Positions 47,380 to 55,911 are shown, numbered from the stretch's first letter. The stretch: 64,000 nucleotides of DNA from Bacillus sp. 1NLA3E (GCF_000242895.2 NC_021171.1:3568001-3632000), one strand, 5' to 3'. The notes: generated by a model from the letters alone, not told the origin. Made by a program: numbers and translations.

Positions 47380-49041
47380 CTATTCAGAAATGGCCACTCT
47401 TAATACCTCTTCTGTTGTTGTTAGACCTTGTTTCACTTTCAATAAGCCATCATCTATCAAGAAAATGGTTTTATTTTTAACGGCAATTTGCCGAAGATTA
47501 GCAACCGAACCACTATTCATAATGACATGACGCATTTCCTCATTAACCACGATTACTTCATGAATCGCGATCCTACCCCGATAACCAGTCATATTACAAG
47601 AAACGCATCCTTTACCGCGCATAATCTTGTCAATTTTTAAGCCTCGATTGGCAAAGATTTCAATCTCGCGGTTGGTCGCATCATGCGGTTCGCCACAGTC
47701 TCGACAAACTTTCCGAATAAGGCGCTGGGCGACGATACCAGATAATGACGTTGCCACCAAAAAGGGTTCCATTCCCATGTCAATCAAGCGTGTAACCGAG
47801 CTTAGGGCATCATTTGTATGCAGGGTACTTAACACTAAGTGCCCAGTTAATGAGGCACGAATTCCCACTTCGGCGGTTTCTTTGTCGCGGATTTCCCCGA
47901 CCATAATAATATTCGGGTCCTGACGTAAAATAGATCTAAGTCCTGTGGCAAACGTCATGCCAACGTTCTGATTGACCTGAATTTGACTGATTCCCTCTAG
48001 TTGAAACTCCACCGGATCTTCTATCGTGATAATATTGACCGTTTCGTTGTTAAGATTATTTAATGCAGCATAAAGAGTTGAGGATTTACCAGATCCGGTT
48101 GGCCCAGTGATCAGCACAATCCCATTCGGCCTTTCAATCATTCGTAAAAAACGTGTTAAATTTACCTTATTAAAGCCAATCTTATCGATATCAATCAGGG
48201 CGTTACTTAAATCGAGAATCCGGAGTACAATTTTTTCTCCAAACACAGTCGGTAAGGTGGATACCCGCAAATCAATTGGGTAAAAATTAAGATTGATTTT
48301 GATGCGTCCATCCTGCGGGATCCGGTGTTCGGTAATATCCAAATTGGCCATAATTTTAATTCTCGCTGTCAGAAAGCTTTGCATATTTTTCGGTAGGACT
48401 CGCTCAACCCGTAACAACCCATCAATACGATATCTAACAACAAGCTTCGTTTCTTGGGGGTCAAAATGGATATCGCTTGCCTTATGGGCAACAGCATTAG
48501 CGAGGATTTGGTTGACAAGGCGAACAATCGGAGAATCCTCATCTGTTATTGTCTCTTCCTGTGGATTATCCCCTTTTTTCATCCCATCAAGGAGATCATC
48601 AAACTCATTGTCCATGTCGTAAAATTTATTGATGGCACGAACGATATCATCTTTTGTGGATATAACCGCTTCGATTTGAAACCCTGTTGAAAGGCGCAAG
48701 TCATCAATTGAAAAGAAATCCATCGGATCCGCCATTGCTACCAACAGCTTATCCCCGTCCCTTCGTAACGGAATTAATAGATTTCGCATTGCTGCTTCTT
48801 TTGAGACAAGCGAAAATAAATTCGTTTCAAACGGGTAGTTGTAGAGGCTGAGATGCGGAATTCCAAGCTGAACCTCGAGAACCTCAATGAGTTGTTGCTC
48901 GGTAAGATAACCCTTTTGTAACAACGCATCTCCAAGCTTTTGACCTGGCGTTTTTTCGGATAAAGTTAACTGGAGCTGTTCCTCTGTAATCAGTCCAGCT
49001 TCCACTAATAAATCACCTAGTCGTTTTCGAGTATATTTCAT
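47380..49041 (-). CDS. pilB: Pilus extension ATPase PilB with MshEN-like domain
   Basis: Hexameric ATPase that powers pilus assembly. The N-terminal domain holds two tandem motifs, R7-LGDLLVEAG..L23 to K30 and K35-LGDALLQKG..L51 to Q58, that match the cyclic-di-GMP-binding MshEN pattern except for Lys at the final position of the first. The motor domain follows: GPTGSGKSSTL (about 314-324), EDPVEF, VGEIRDKETAE, TLHTNDA, and four cysteines (CRDCG, CVSC) forming the zinc site. 553 aa. Weak SD (CGGTGATC). It precedes pilT by 12 bases. Confidence 0.95.
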   Translation of the reverse strand: MKYTRKRLGDLLVEAGLITEEQLQLTLSEKTPGQKLGDALLQKGYLTEQQLIEVLEVQLGIPHLSLYNYPFETNLFSLVSKEAAMRNLLIPLRRDGDKLLVAMADPMDFFSIDDLRLSTGFQIEAVISTKDDIVRAINKFYDMDNEFDDLLDGMKKGDNPQEETITDEDSPIVRLVNQILANAVAHKASDIHFDPQETKLVVRYRIDGLLRVERVLPKNMQSFLTARIKIMANLDITEHRIPQDGRIKINLNFYPIDLRVSTLPTVFGEKIVLRILDLSNALIDIDKIGFNKVNLTRFLRMIERPNGIVLITGPTGSGKSSTLYAALNNLNNETVNIITIEDPVEFQLEGISQIQVNQNVGMTFATGLRSILRQDPNIIMVGEIRDKETAEVGIRASLTGHLVLSTLHTNDALSSVTRLIDMGMEPFLVATSLSGIVAQRLIRKVCRDCGEPHDATNREIEIFANRGLKIDKIMRGKGCVSCNMTGYRGRIAIHEVIVVNEEMRHVIMNSGSVANLRQIAVKNKTIFLIDDGLLKVKQGLTTTEEVLRVAISE

Positions 49042-49066
49042 AACGGATCACCGCTTTGACGTTTTT

Positions 49067-50386
49067 TTATTTCATTGTTTCATTTTCCTTCCCATACAAA
49101 TCACTTTCCAAAGTAGATTGCTGGGTTGATGCCGTTCCATCCTTATTATTCGTGTATTGGGTGGTATTTTGCCCTGAATCTACGGTTGCTTGGCTCGTAT
49201 CTGTTTGTCCATCAGAACTTTCACTTGTTTTCGAAGAGGTCAAAGCGTGAAGTTCGATCCGTGGAACAGGTGGATAAAAATCCTCTGAAATGGCCTCTTT
49301 GCGGATCCAAGCCCCATTTTCATCGTAAATTTCCCGGTAAACCTTTATAAGGAAACCATTTGCGCCTTCCTGTTGGACCTTTGTTCCATTGGCTGGTAGG
49401 AGCGGACTGTACTGAATAATTGTTTTCGGTTTAAATTCCTGCTTCTCCGCAATGTTTATTTTATAGTCGAAAAGGAACTTACTTCCGTTAAGAGTTGCAG
49501 TTAGTGTGTTATCCTGCCTTTGAAGCTGAATTTCATAACTTGCATCGTTTGGATTGACAAAGACAAGGTCGAGATGGGTGTCCAAGTCTACCTTTGCTTC
49601 CATTCCAAGACTGGCATATTCCGGTAAAACTACCCCAGTTTGTCTTTCGACAATCGTGAAGTTGCTGGATAAGATTGCTTCGTAAATAGTGGTAGCTAGC
49701 ATACTGGCTGCTTCTGGAGAAAACGTTGCAAGCTTTTGAGCCTCGATTAATTTTAATAACGAGACTTGAGAATAGCCCTCTATTTTAATCGGTGACAATC
49801 TCTCAACCAATATCCCTAATTCAAGCGGAGTATAATCACATGTAATTGTTGCTTCACTTAAGACTTCGTTTTTATTGAAGTCTTTTGGTAAAAACTTTTC
49901 GACTGAAAGCTGGTATTCCCTGGCACTAAGATTGGTAGAATATGATATAAGTTCCGTAAGGATTGGATCGATAATAAGCTTTGGATCCTCAAGCTCCTTA
50001 GAAGCATTTTTTAACAATTCTCTCAGATCACTAGATTTGAACGTGACGATTACTTCATTTTGTTGTCCATCCTTTGCAGTCGCAACGGAGTTTTCTAAAT
50101 CAATTTGAAACTTGCCCACATCTACTGGAATCGTCTTTTCTTTATATTGGAGGCTAATCTTTGTTTCGGAACGCCATTTTTGGAGCGGTGCACTTAAAAG
50201 TTTTAAGGCATCGGATTTGGTTTTACCTGAAACATCAATCGGACCAATCTTCGTACCTGTTGCAAACTCGTCACTAGTCGAAGTCATTGATTCGTAAGCC
50301 AAAGCGCCGAAATGTGAGAAACTATAAATAAATGCAGTGCACAAAAATAGGACAATAAACAGTTTTATACTTTTACCATTCCTCAC
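49067..50386 (-). CDS. VanW-family exported protein in the pilus operon
   Basis: One N-terminal membrane anchor (about 7-27: IKLFIVLFLCTAFIYSF), then an external part with a peptidoglycan-binding_4-like region (about 60-200: IGPIDVSGKTKSDALKLL, IPVDVGKFQIDLE) and a VanW-like region (about 225-360: LSSNFTIVERQTG, LPEYASLGMEAKVD, LVFVNPNDASYEIQ). A Ser/Thr-rich tail follows (about 395-439). The GTG at 50386 follows AAGGGGGTGGG; the longer start is not supported by an SD. Enzymatic activity of VanW is unknown. Between an unknown membrane gene and pilB, so a role in fitting the pilus to the cell wall is an inference. Confidence 0.83.
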   Translation of the reverse strand: MRNGKSIKLFIVLFLCTAFIYSFSHFGALAYESMTSTSDEFATGTKIGPIDVSGKTKSDALKLLSAPLQKWRSETKISLQYKEKTIPVDVGKFQIDLENSVATAKDGQQNEVIVTFKSSDLRELLKNASKELEDPKLIIDPILTELISYSTNLSAREYQLSVEKFLPKDFNKNEVLSEATITCDYTPLELGILVERLSPIKIEGYSQVSLLKLIEAQKLATFSPEAASMLATTIYEAILSSNFTIVERQTGVVLPEYASLGMEAKVDLDTHLDLVFVNPNDASYEIQLQRQDNTLTATLNGSKFLFDYKINIAEKQEFKPKTIIQYSPLLPANGTKVQQEGANGFLIKVYREIYDENGAWIRKEAISEDFYPPVPRIELHALTSSKTSESSDGQTDTSQATVDSGQNTTQYTNNKDGTASTQQSTLESDLYGKENETMK

Positions 50387-50445
50387 ATTACCCACCCCCT
50401 TACTATCAGGCTCGATTAATTTCAATTTTAACTTTTATGGTTTCC

Positions 50446-51738
50446 TTACCTTTTTTCGATAAGTACCTGCTCTTTTGGTGTTTGATTCGTGGTAGTTCGC
50501 TGAATTCTTTGATTTGCAAAGACCATCTCCTCAAGTTCATACTCTGGTTCTTTGACTGCCTTTTGTTCCTGAACTACGTTGCCATTTATTTCTTTTATCA
50601 AATCTTCAAGTGATAGTTCTTCAATCTCTACTTCAAAATCATTGGATGGTGCTGGAGCATCTTCACTGATTTCCTCTTTTGGAGCTTTTGGATTTGAAAT
50701 GACTTCCAAACTATCATCTGTTTGTGGGGTCTGGATTGCTATTTCTTCCAATGGTTGAATGGAGTCTGATCCTAGTTCGTCACTTTCAATCATTTTTTCA
50801 ATTTCTGACATGTAATCATGTGATTGTTCGATTATTATTGAGGAAGGTTCTTGTTGTTCGAGAGGCTCATCGCCCTCCTCTAGTAACGTTTCAAGATCAA
50901 ACACCAAATCATCAGTTGTTTCAGAAATAGATGATTTTGGTTCTAACATTTCAATAGAATCTATTCGATAATCCTCAAGCTTGGAGTCCGAAGTATCGGC
51001 AAACCCTGGTTCTTGAAGTTCAGGTTCAACGAAATCAATATCAAGCACGTCCAACTCTACGTTCTCGACTAGGGCAAGATTCCCTTTAGCGGAAGTTAAA
51101 TCCTCAATGCCTACTGGTTTCTTAAGTTTGATTCGATCTTCCTCATCCAACACTATCTCCTCGATTTCAGTGTCATCGAGATTGTCTTCATCGGGTTTTC
51201 TGATGAGTGAAAGTTCATGGTCATTTTGAAAGACAAGTTTCTCTAACAAAGTGGTTGGTACAGGCTTTTGAATGACTGCTGCTGCAATTTGGTTCTCAGC
51301 AGTATGTTGGATAACTTCTGAATCTTTACTTTTAAGTGTTTTTTGCTTTTTAGCAAATTTTTTGTCTCTTTTATCTAATTCCACTTTTTTATCGGAAGAT
51401 GCAATATAAGAATAATTATCATTGATGACCACTTCTTCGGCAGGAGAATCCGGTTGTTGTTCCTCTTTAAAAAATGGATCCTGGTTTACTTCGGGAAGAT
51501 AAAGCCATTTCCCCCCCTTTTTATTGATAAAATAACTAGATGTGCCGACAAACATTAATAGGATCCAGCCAGTTTGCCATAGTGAGAATACAATGGATGC
51601 TACCAAACCAAACAGTCCAATCAAAAACGAAGCCACAGCAAGTAAGACTTTCCCTTTTACGGTAAAGCCTATTGGTAAAAAATAAAGTATTGGAAAAAGG
51701 ATGAGTAATGAAACTCCTGCAAATAGTAAACTCTCCAT
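50446..51738 (-). CDS. Unknown membrane protein with long acidic cytoplasmic tail
   Basis: No family recognised. The first ~70 residues carry three hydrophobic segments (about 4-23, 29-51, 54-69); the next ~360 are polar and strongly acidic, with repeated Glu/Asp clusters (EIEEIVLDEEDRIKL, ELDVLDIDFVEPELQ, EVEIEELSLEDLIKEING) and few hydrophobic patches, suggesting a disordered or helical interaction tail. A basic Lys-rich patch (KKVELDKRDKKFAKKQKTLKS) lies just inside the membrane. AGGGGTGG precedes the ATG. It is the first gene of the pilus assembly operon and is preceded by a 9-bp inverted repeat, so it may be a regulatory or scaffolding subunit. Confidence 0.82.
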   Translation of the reverse strand: MESLLFAGVSLLILFPILYFLPIGFTVKGKVLLAVASFLIGLFGLVASIVFSLWQTGWILLMFVGTSSYFINKKGGKWLYLPEVNQDPFFKEEQQPDSPAEEVVINDNYSYIASSDKKVELDKRDKKFAKKQKTLKSKDSEVIQHTAENQIAAAVIQKPVPTTLLEKLVFQNDHELSLIRKPDEDNLDDTEIEEIVLDEEDRIKLKKPVGIEDLTSAKGNLALVENVELDVLDIDFVEPELQEPGFADTSDSKLEDYRIDSIEMLEPKSSISETTDDLVFDLETLLEEGDEPLEQQEPSSIIIEQSHDYMSEIEKMIESDELGSDSIQPLEEIAIQTPQTDDSLEVISNPKAPKEEISEDAPAPSNDFEVEIEELSLEDLIKEINGNVVQEQKAVKEPEYELEEMVFANQRIQRTTTNQTPKEQVLIEKR

Positions 51739-51794
51739 TTTTCCACCCCTAACTAGGAATCTAAATTTTTTTTATATGTGAAATCAACAATTTT

Positions 51795-51823
51795 ATACAA
51801 TATACGACTTTCTCATATTGTAT
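51795..51823. promoter_or_regulatory. Inverted repeat, candidate operator of the pilus assembly operon
   Basis: ATACAATAT (51795-51803) and ATATTGTAT (51815-51823) are exact reverse complements with 11 bases between, about 60 bases upstream of the first gene. No T-run follows, so it is not a terminator. Half-site centres are 20 bases apart, two turns of DNA, as for a dimeric repressor or activator. The protein is unknown. Confidence 0.5.
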
Positions 51824-51929
51824 AATATCAAATACTATTTTAAAAGAATATCATTAAAGGATTATAGGCAAAATAGATTAATTAAAAGGTTTTTCTACCA
51901 GATGTTCATAGAACCCCCTTATAATCGAT

Positions 51930-51964
51930 AATAAAAAAAGTGTACGAAGGTTCGCACACTTTTC
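51930..51964 (-). terminator. Terminator of the minor-pilin operon
   Basis: AAGTGTACGAA pairs with TTCGCACACTT (one mismatch); the minus strand continues TTTTTTTATTATCG. It separates the pilin trio from the assembly operon. Confidence 0.9.
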
Positions 51965-51993
51965 CATTATACTATTCAACGATTCACTTCTAT

Positions 51994-53334
51994 TTATTGC
52001 TCGCGAACTGGTTCCCCGGTGATCGTGTCTTTTACCGGAGATAGTCCCGTACCATTATCTACAAATAGCGGGGAATTGTCATAGTTTATTTGAACGAATT
52101 TGAAGATAAAACTATCATCGTTCCCTTGTGATGATAAAGATTTAGCAATAATCGAACCTGCAAACGAAGCATTAATATTGACAGTTGCATTAGGAGCAAA
52201 GATCATTTTGGGGTAGTTAGCTGTTCCGGAACCAACAATCGAAATACTCGTCCCACTCGTTACAATGTGGCCTTGAACACCGGATACAAAATTGTTAACC
52301 ACCAAATTGGAATTTTTGGCATACATTGACGCATTAATAAGTCCATATATATTCGAGGCTGTCCCTTCTAAAAAAATATAAACCTTTTCGAAATCGCCGC
52401 CTGTATTCAAGATACTTCCAGATGTCATCGAAATATTTTTAGCATAAATAGAAAGCTTTGCACTTCCAACGATTTGAATTTTCGCCCCGCTCAAAAGTGT
52501 AAGATTATTAACGACTAAGTTCTTGTTTATATAACCAACATCAATCGTTAACGTTTGGTTGGCATTTACAGTAAGGTTATTTAATACCATATCTTGGTCC
52601 ATCTTCAATGTAGTGTCTGTAAAATTAGCTGCATTTGTGGGAATAGTAAAAAGAGGAAACTCAGGAATATTTAATTGTGTCCCAACATTCGTATAAATAT
52701 TACCTGTAACAATTGCTTTGCTTCCGTTTAAAGTAATATCTGTAGCAGTTCCATTTGTACCAATTGACCCATCGACCGGAACGTTTTTTAAAGTAAGATT
52801 TTCTTGTACAAATAATACCGTATCTGCTGGAATCGTTACACCGCTTTTGGGTTTCCAAGTAAGGTGAATGATTTTCACTACAGTCCTAGAACGATTATTG
52901 ATGGTGCCGGTTGAGGTGATTTTATAATTATTGCTATAGGAAACAACCGTTCCATCCTGTAATTTCTCGATTTTTATTTTAACAACAGGATTTCCACCAA
53001 ACGACTCTTCGAATAAATTTTCAACTGTTTTTTCCTGACCTAATTCCATTAAATTATCCACACTAGAAAAAAAATCAGTATAGGATAACGATTGGCCATA
53101 AATGGTACTAAGCTTGGTCCTAATATCATTCATTTTATAGGTAATGCCTGATTCAGCAATGTAATAGGATGATTGATTATTCCGTTCCCCAGAGGTCATT
53201 TTTATATTGCTTGCCGCAAGACCCATAAGACTGAATCCCATGATGGAGATGACCACAAAAACTAGTAGTACTGTAACTAAGGCTACACCGTTTTCATTGT
53301 TTAATGATTTTATTTTGGAATACCAATTTTTCAT
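51994..53334 (-). CDS. PilX/GspK-like minor pilin with large beta-rich domain
   Basis: Prepilin-like N terminus: leader ending NNENG, then VALVTVLLVFVVISIMG. Position +5 is Thr instead of Glu, as in GspK-type tip subunits. After a helical region (about 30-130), residues ~185-425 form many short repeats rich in Asn, Thr, Ser, Val and Gly (VVNNLTLLSGAKIQIVGSAK, TSGTSISIVGSG, NATVNINASFAGS), which read like a beta-solenoid. At 446 aa it is far larger than PilX. The ATG at 53334 is preferred over two closer upstream starts that lie on the AGGTGAT SD. Third gene of the pilV-pilW-pilX-like operon. A tip adhesin role is inferred. Confidence 0.84.
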   Translation of the reverse strand: MKNWYSKIKSLNNENGVALVTVLLVFVVISIMGFSLMGLAASNIKMTSGERNNQSSYYIAESGITYKMNDIRTKLSTIYGQSLSYTDFFSSVDNLMELGQEKTVENLFEESFGGNPVVKIKIEKLQDGTVVSYSNNYKITSTGTINNRSRTVVKIIHLTWKPKSGVTIPADTVLFVQENLTLKNVPVDGSIGTNGTATDITLNGSKAIVTGNIYTNVGTQLNIPEFPLFTIPTNAANFTDTTLKMDQDMVLNNLTVNANQTLTIDVGYINKNLVVNNLTLLSGAKIQIVGSAKLSIYAKNISMTSGSILNTGGDFEKVYIFLEGTASNIYGLINASMYAKNSNLVVNNFVSGVQGHIVTSGTSISIVGSGTANYPKMIFAPNATVNINASFAGSIIAKSLSSQGNDDSFIFKFVQINYDNSPLFVDNGTGLSPVKDTITGEPVREQ

Positions 53335-53343
53335 TGACATCAC

Positions 53344-53781
53344 CTATTTTCTTAAATAGATAGTTGCTGATAGTGTTGTTTTGGGTTGATTATTTGATGG
53401 GGTATTGGTAATTGTGATGGTCACTTTATCTTCTGTTTTCGTAATGGTGAATGATTGTATATTTGAAATTAACGGTTCGTTATTTTTTTTAAGAATATTA
53501 TTTTCAAGTTTGTATATATCGGTATTGTTAATCGTTAAAACATTATTTGTCACACTTACATTTGAAGCCTTCCTAATTTCCTTTGTAACTATATTTAACG
53601 CCAGTCTGACATTGGATTGATTCTGAATTTCATTTGTTTGGTTATTCACTTGTTTTTGACCAAATAATTGAACAGAACTTGCCAGCAGTATCACCATTGA
53701 GACCAAAGCAAGTGCCGCTAATAATTCTATTAAGGTTATTCCTTTTTCATTTTTTTTAATAAAGCCTACAAATTTTTCCAT
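53344..53781 (-). CDS. Minor pilin, PilW-like prepilin
   Basis: Leader KKNEKG cut before ITLIELLAALALVSMVILLASS, with Glu at +5. The rest is a small pilin domain with an Asn-rich head (NVRLALNIVTKEIRKASNVSV, DKVTITITNTPSNNQ). 145 aa. Its start overlaps the end of the preceding pilin gene by 16 bases, so translation is coupled. Minor pilins prime fibre assembly with PilV and PilX types. Confidence 0.88.
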   Translation of the reverse strand: MEKFVGFIKKNEKGITLIELLAALALVSMVILLASSVQLFGQKQVNNQTNEIQNQSNVRLALNIVTKEIRKASNVSVTNNVLTINNTDIYKLENNILKKNNEPLISNIQSFTITKTEDKVTITITNTPSNNQPKTTLSATIYLRK

Positions 53782-54212
53782 GATAGTAATATCTCCATTT
53801 GCGCCTCTTTTTTTGTCTTTGTATTATCTTTGAAAACCTTAACCCGAACCTTCACTAGTGAACTATTAATGGTTGGTACTAACTCAATCGATACATAATG
53901 TCCGGTGACATTCTTTTGGTAAAAAGCATTAGTAGTCGTCTTGCTTGCTTGGGTATATCCCTTACTTACGATTGCAGCAGTAGCGATGTCGTAACTGGTG
54001 GATGCAACCACGATATTGTATATTTCCTCCATATTAGTTTCTGCGATATAGGTGGCATCCATAATATTCTTCGACATTGCATTAGTACGGGATGATTGAA
54101 CGAACATGGCTATGAGTGACACAATAATGATTGATAGGATCACCATCGATGCTAAAATTTCAATCAAAGTAATCCCTTTTTCAGAGGAGAAATAACAAGT
54201 AATTTTCTTCAT
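53766..54212 (-). CDS. Minor pilin, PilV-like prepilin
   Basis: Leader SSEKG cut before ITLIEILASMVILSIIIVSLIAMF, Glu at +5. Head domain of ~110 residues with YIAETNMEEIYNIVVA and VKVRVKVFKDNTKTKK. 148 aa from the ATG at 54212, which lies nine bases after AGGGGTG. First gene of the minor-pilin operon. A TATAAT hexamer occurs upstream on the minus strand; no convincing -35 was found. Confidence 0.88.
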   Translation of the reverse strand: MKKITCYFSSEKGITLIEILASMVILSIIIVSLIAMFVQSSRTNAMSKNIMDATYIAETNMEEIYNIVVASTSYDIATAAIVSKGYTQASKTTTNAFYQKNVTGHYVSIELVPTINSSLVKVRVKVFKDNTKTKKEAQMEILLSWKNL

Positions 54213-54396
54213 GTAAATCATCACCCCTAGATTGCTTCATACTAATACCATTATATATATTTCTAGTTTTATCGACATATTTTTTAGTTTAACAGGCAGA
54301 TAGATTCATTACAATCTTAAGGTGATACCGCGAAAAGGATCCTATTTTAGACTTTTAATAAAGAAGGATTTTCTAGAATGATAAATTCTGTTTCAA

Positions 54397-54446
54397 AATA
54401 AAAAGCGGATCTAACCCACAATTAGTGAAGTTTATCCGCTTTTTAT
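54397..54446 (-). terminator. Intrinsic terminator of folC
   Basis: AAAAGCGGAT pairs with ATCCGCTTTT around a long loop; the minus strand continues TTTATTTTG. It starts at the folC stop. Confidence 0.85.
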
Positions 54447-55751
54447 TTATTTTATAAGATTAACTAGGAACGGCTTTACCTCCGATAGGAAATAGAGTGA
54501 CCCAGTAATGACTAGGATTTCATTTTCCTTTAAGGTTGGTATTGTCGTTCTTAAGTACTGCTTCCAATCTTTGGCTTTATGTTTATTTTGTGAACAACTT
54601 AGTTCATATAAGAATTGTGCCTGTGAGGCACGGGGGTAAGCGAATTCAGTAAAGGTAATACTGTCAGCAACGGCATCCAATTGTTGAATCATCTTGTCCA
54701 ATTTTTTATCGGATAGGGCAGTAAATAAAATCTGGATTTGTTTGTCGTTGTACCGTGCCTTTAATTCATGCACTAGGGCCTCAATTCCTTCTTCATTGTG
54801 TGCCCCGTCCATAATGATGGTCGGCTCCTCTAAAATCAATTCCAGTCTGCCTGGCCAATAGGCACGTTTTAGTCCTTGAAGGATATGAGGTTCATCAATT
54901 AGCAAAGCATAGAATTGTTTTAATAGCTGTGCCGCCATGATGGCAAGTGCTGCGTTCTCGGTTTGATGCTTCCCTAGCATAGATATTTGTATCTGTGGCA
55001 ATTCTTGAAAAATGGAGGAGAAATTGAACTCCTCGCCGCGCATTAACGAATGATTGCCGGAAATGGAAAACTCTGAACCAAGCTGGTATAAAGGTGCCTT
55101 TGATTCCATTGCTTTTGCTGCAATAACTTCCATTGCTTCGTCTTGTTTTACAGCTGTTAAGATTGCCGTCCCGTTTTTTATAATCCCCGCTTTTTCAGCT
55201 GCTATTTTTTCATATGTATCACCAAGAATATTGGTGTGGTCCAAGCCAATACTGGTGATAATCGATAATAGCGGGTGAATGATATTGGTTGAATCAAAGC
55301 GGCCACCCAATCCTACTTCGAAAAGAGCCACATCAACAGGATTTATTTTTGCAAAATAATACAGTGCCATCGCTGTTATCACTTCAAATTCAGTTGGTCC
55401 GCCTAGTTCGGAGTGATCCAACTCATCCGCTAATGGAAGAATCACATTTGCAAGCTCCAGCATTTCAGCATCAGTTATTGGCTTTCCATTCACACTAATC
55501 CGCTCATTAAAATGCTCAAAAAACGGAGAAGTGAAGGTTCCAACCTCGTAACCTGCTTCCTCCAAAATACATCGTAAAAAAGTCAGGGTTGACCCTTTTC
55601 CGTTCGTTCCACCAATGTGGATTGTTTTGATTTTTTGTTCAGGATGGTTGAGTCGCTCCATCATCCACTCCATCCGCTTCAAACCTGGCTTAATTCCGAG
55701 TCGAAGTCGGCCGTGGATCCAAGATAAAGCCTCATCGTATGTTTGAAACAC
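54447..55751 (-). CDS. folC: Folylpolyglutamate synthase
   Basis: Adds glutamates to folates (and may act as dihydrofolate synthase). The P-loop GTNGKGSTLTFL (about 48-59), omega-loop region and the Mur-ligase-like C domain (about 295-430, with DGAHNEEGIEAL) are present. The GTG at 55751 (434 aa) lies six bases after GGAGGTG; the longer TTG start would place the SD inside the gene. It follows valS as in B. subtilis. Confidence 0.95.
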   Translation of the reverse strand: MFQTYDEALSWIHGRLRLGIKPGLKRMEWMMERLNHPEQKIKTIHIGGTNGKGSTLTFLRCILEEAGYEVGTFTSPFFEHFNERISVNGKPITDAEMLELANVILPLADELDHSELGGPTEFEVITAMALYYFAKINPVDVALFEVGLGGRFDSTNIIHPLLSIITSIGLDHTNILGDTYEKIAAEKAGIIKNGTAILTAVKQDEAMEVIAAKAMESKAPLYQLGSEFSISGNHSLMRGEEFNFSSIFQELPQIQISMLGKHQTENAALAIMAAQLLKQFYALLIDEPHILQGLKRAYWPGRLELILEEPTIIMDGAHNEEGIEALVHELKARYNDKQIQILFTALSDKKLDKMIQQLDAVADSITFTEFAYPRASQAQFLYELSCSQNKHKAKDWKQYLRTTIPTLKENEILVITGSLYFLSEVKPFLVNLIK

Positions 55752-55797
55752 TGTTTTCACCTCCAAAATTGCTGCTACCCACTAAATTTACGGTTCT

Positions 55798-55862
55798 ATC
55801 CGCCAAAATCCAGCCTCAATCCGCGAAAAATACACGCCAATCCGCCAACCTATGTTTTCCGC
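55798..55862. repeat. Short tandem repeat with 21-bp period between valS and folC
   Basis: ATCCGC occurs at 55798, 55819 and 55840, exactly 21 bases apart, each followed by C/G-rich then A-rich bases (CGCCAAAATC, CGCGAAAAAT, CGCCAACC). A fourth partial unit (TTCCGC) lies out of phase near 55857. Confidence 0.6.
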
Positions 55863-55884
55863 ATAAATCAATCATTCTACAACA

Positions 55885-55911
55885 GGAAAGAACCCGAAAA
55901 AACGGGTTCCC
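55885..55911 (-). terminator. Weak terminator of valS
   Basis: GAACCCG (55890-55896) pairs with CGGGTTC (55903-55909) around six A. The minus strand continues with a short TTTCC, so the U-tract is poor and read-through into folC is likely. Confidence 0.55.

Noticed and set aside
54225-54446. A cyclic-di-GMP riboswitch ahead of the pilin operon, as in Clostridium pili
   Set aside because: The leader before the first pilin gene is too short and no riboswitch-like conserved core was seen; the same holds for 51739-51930.
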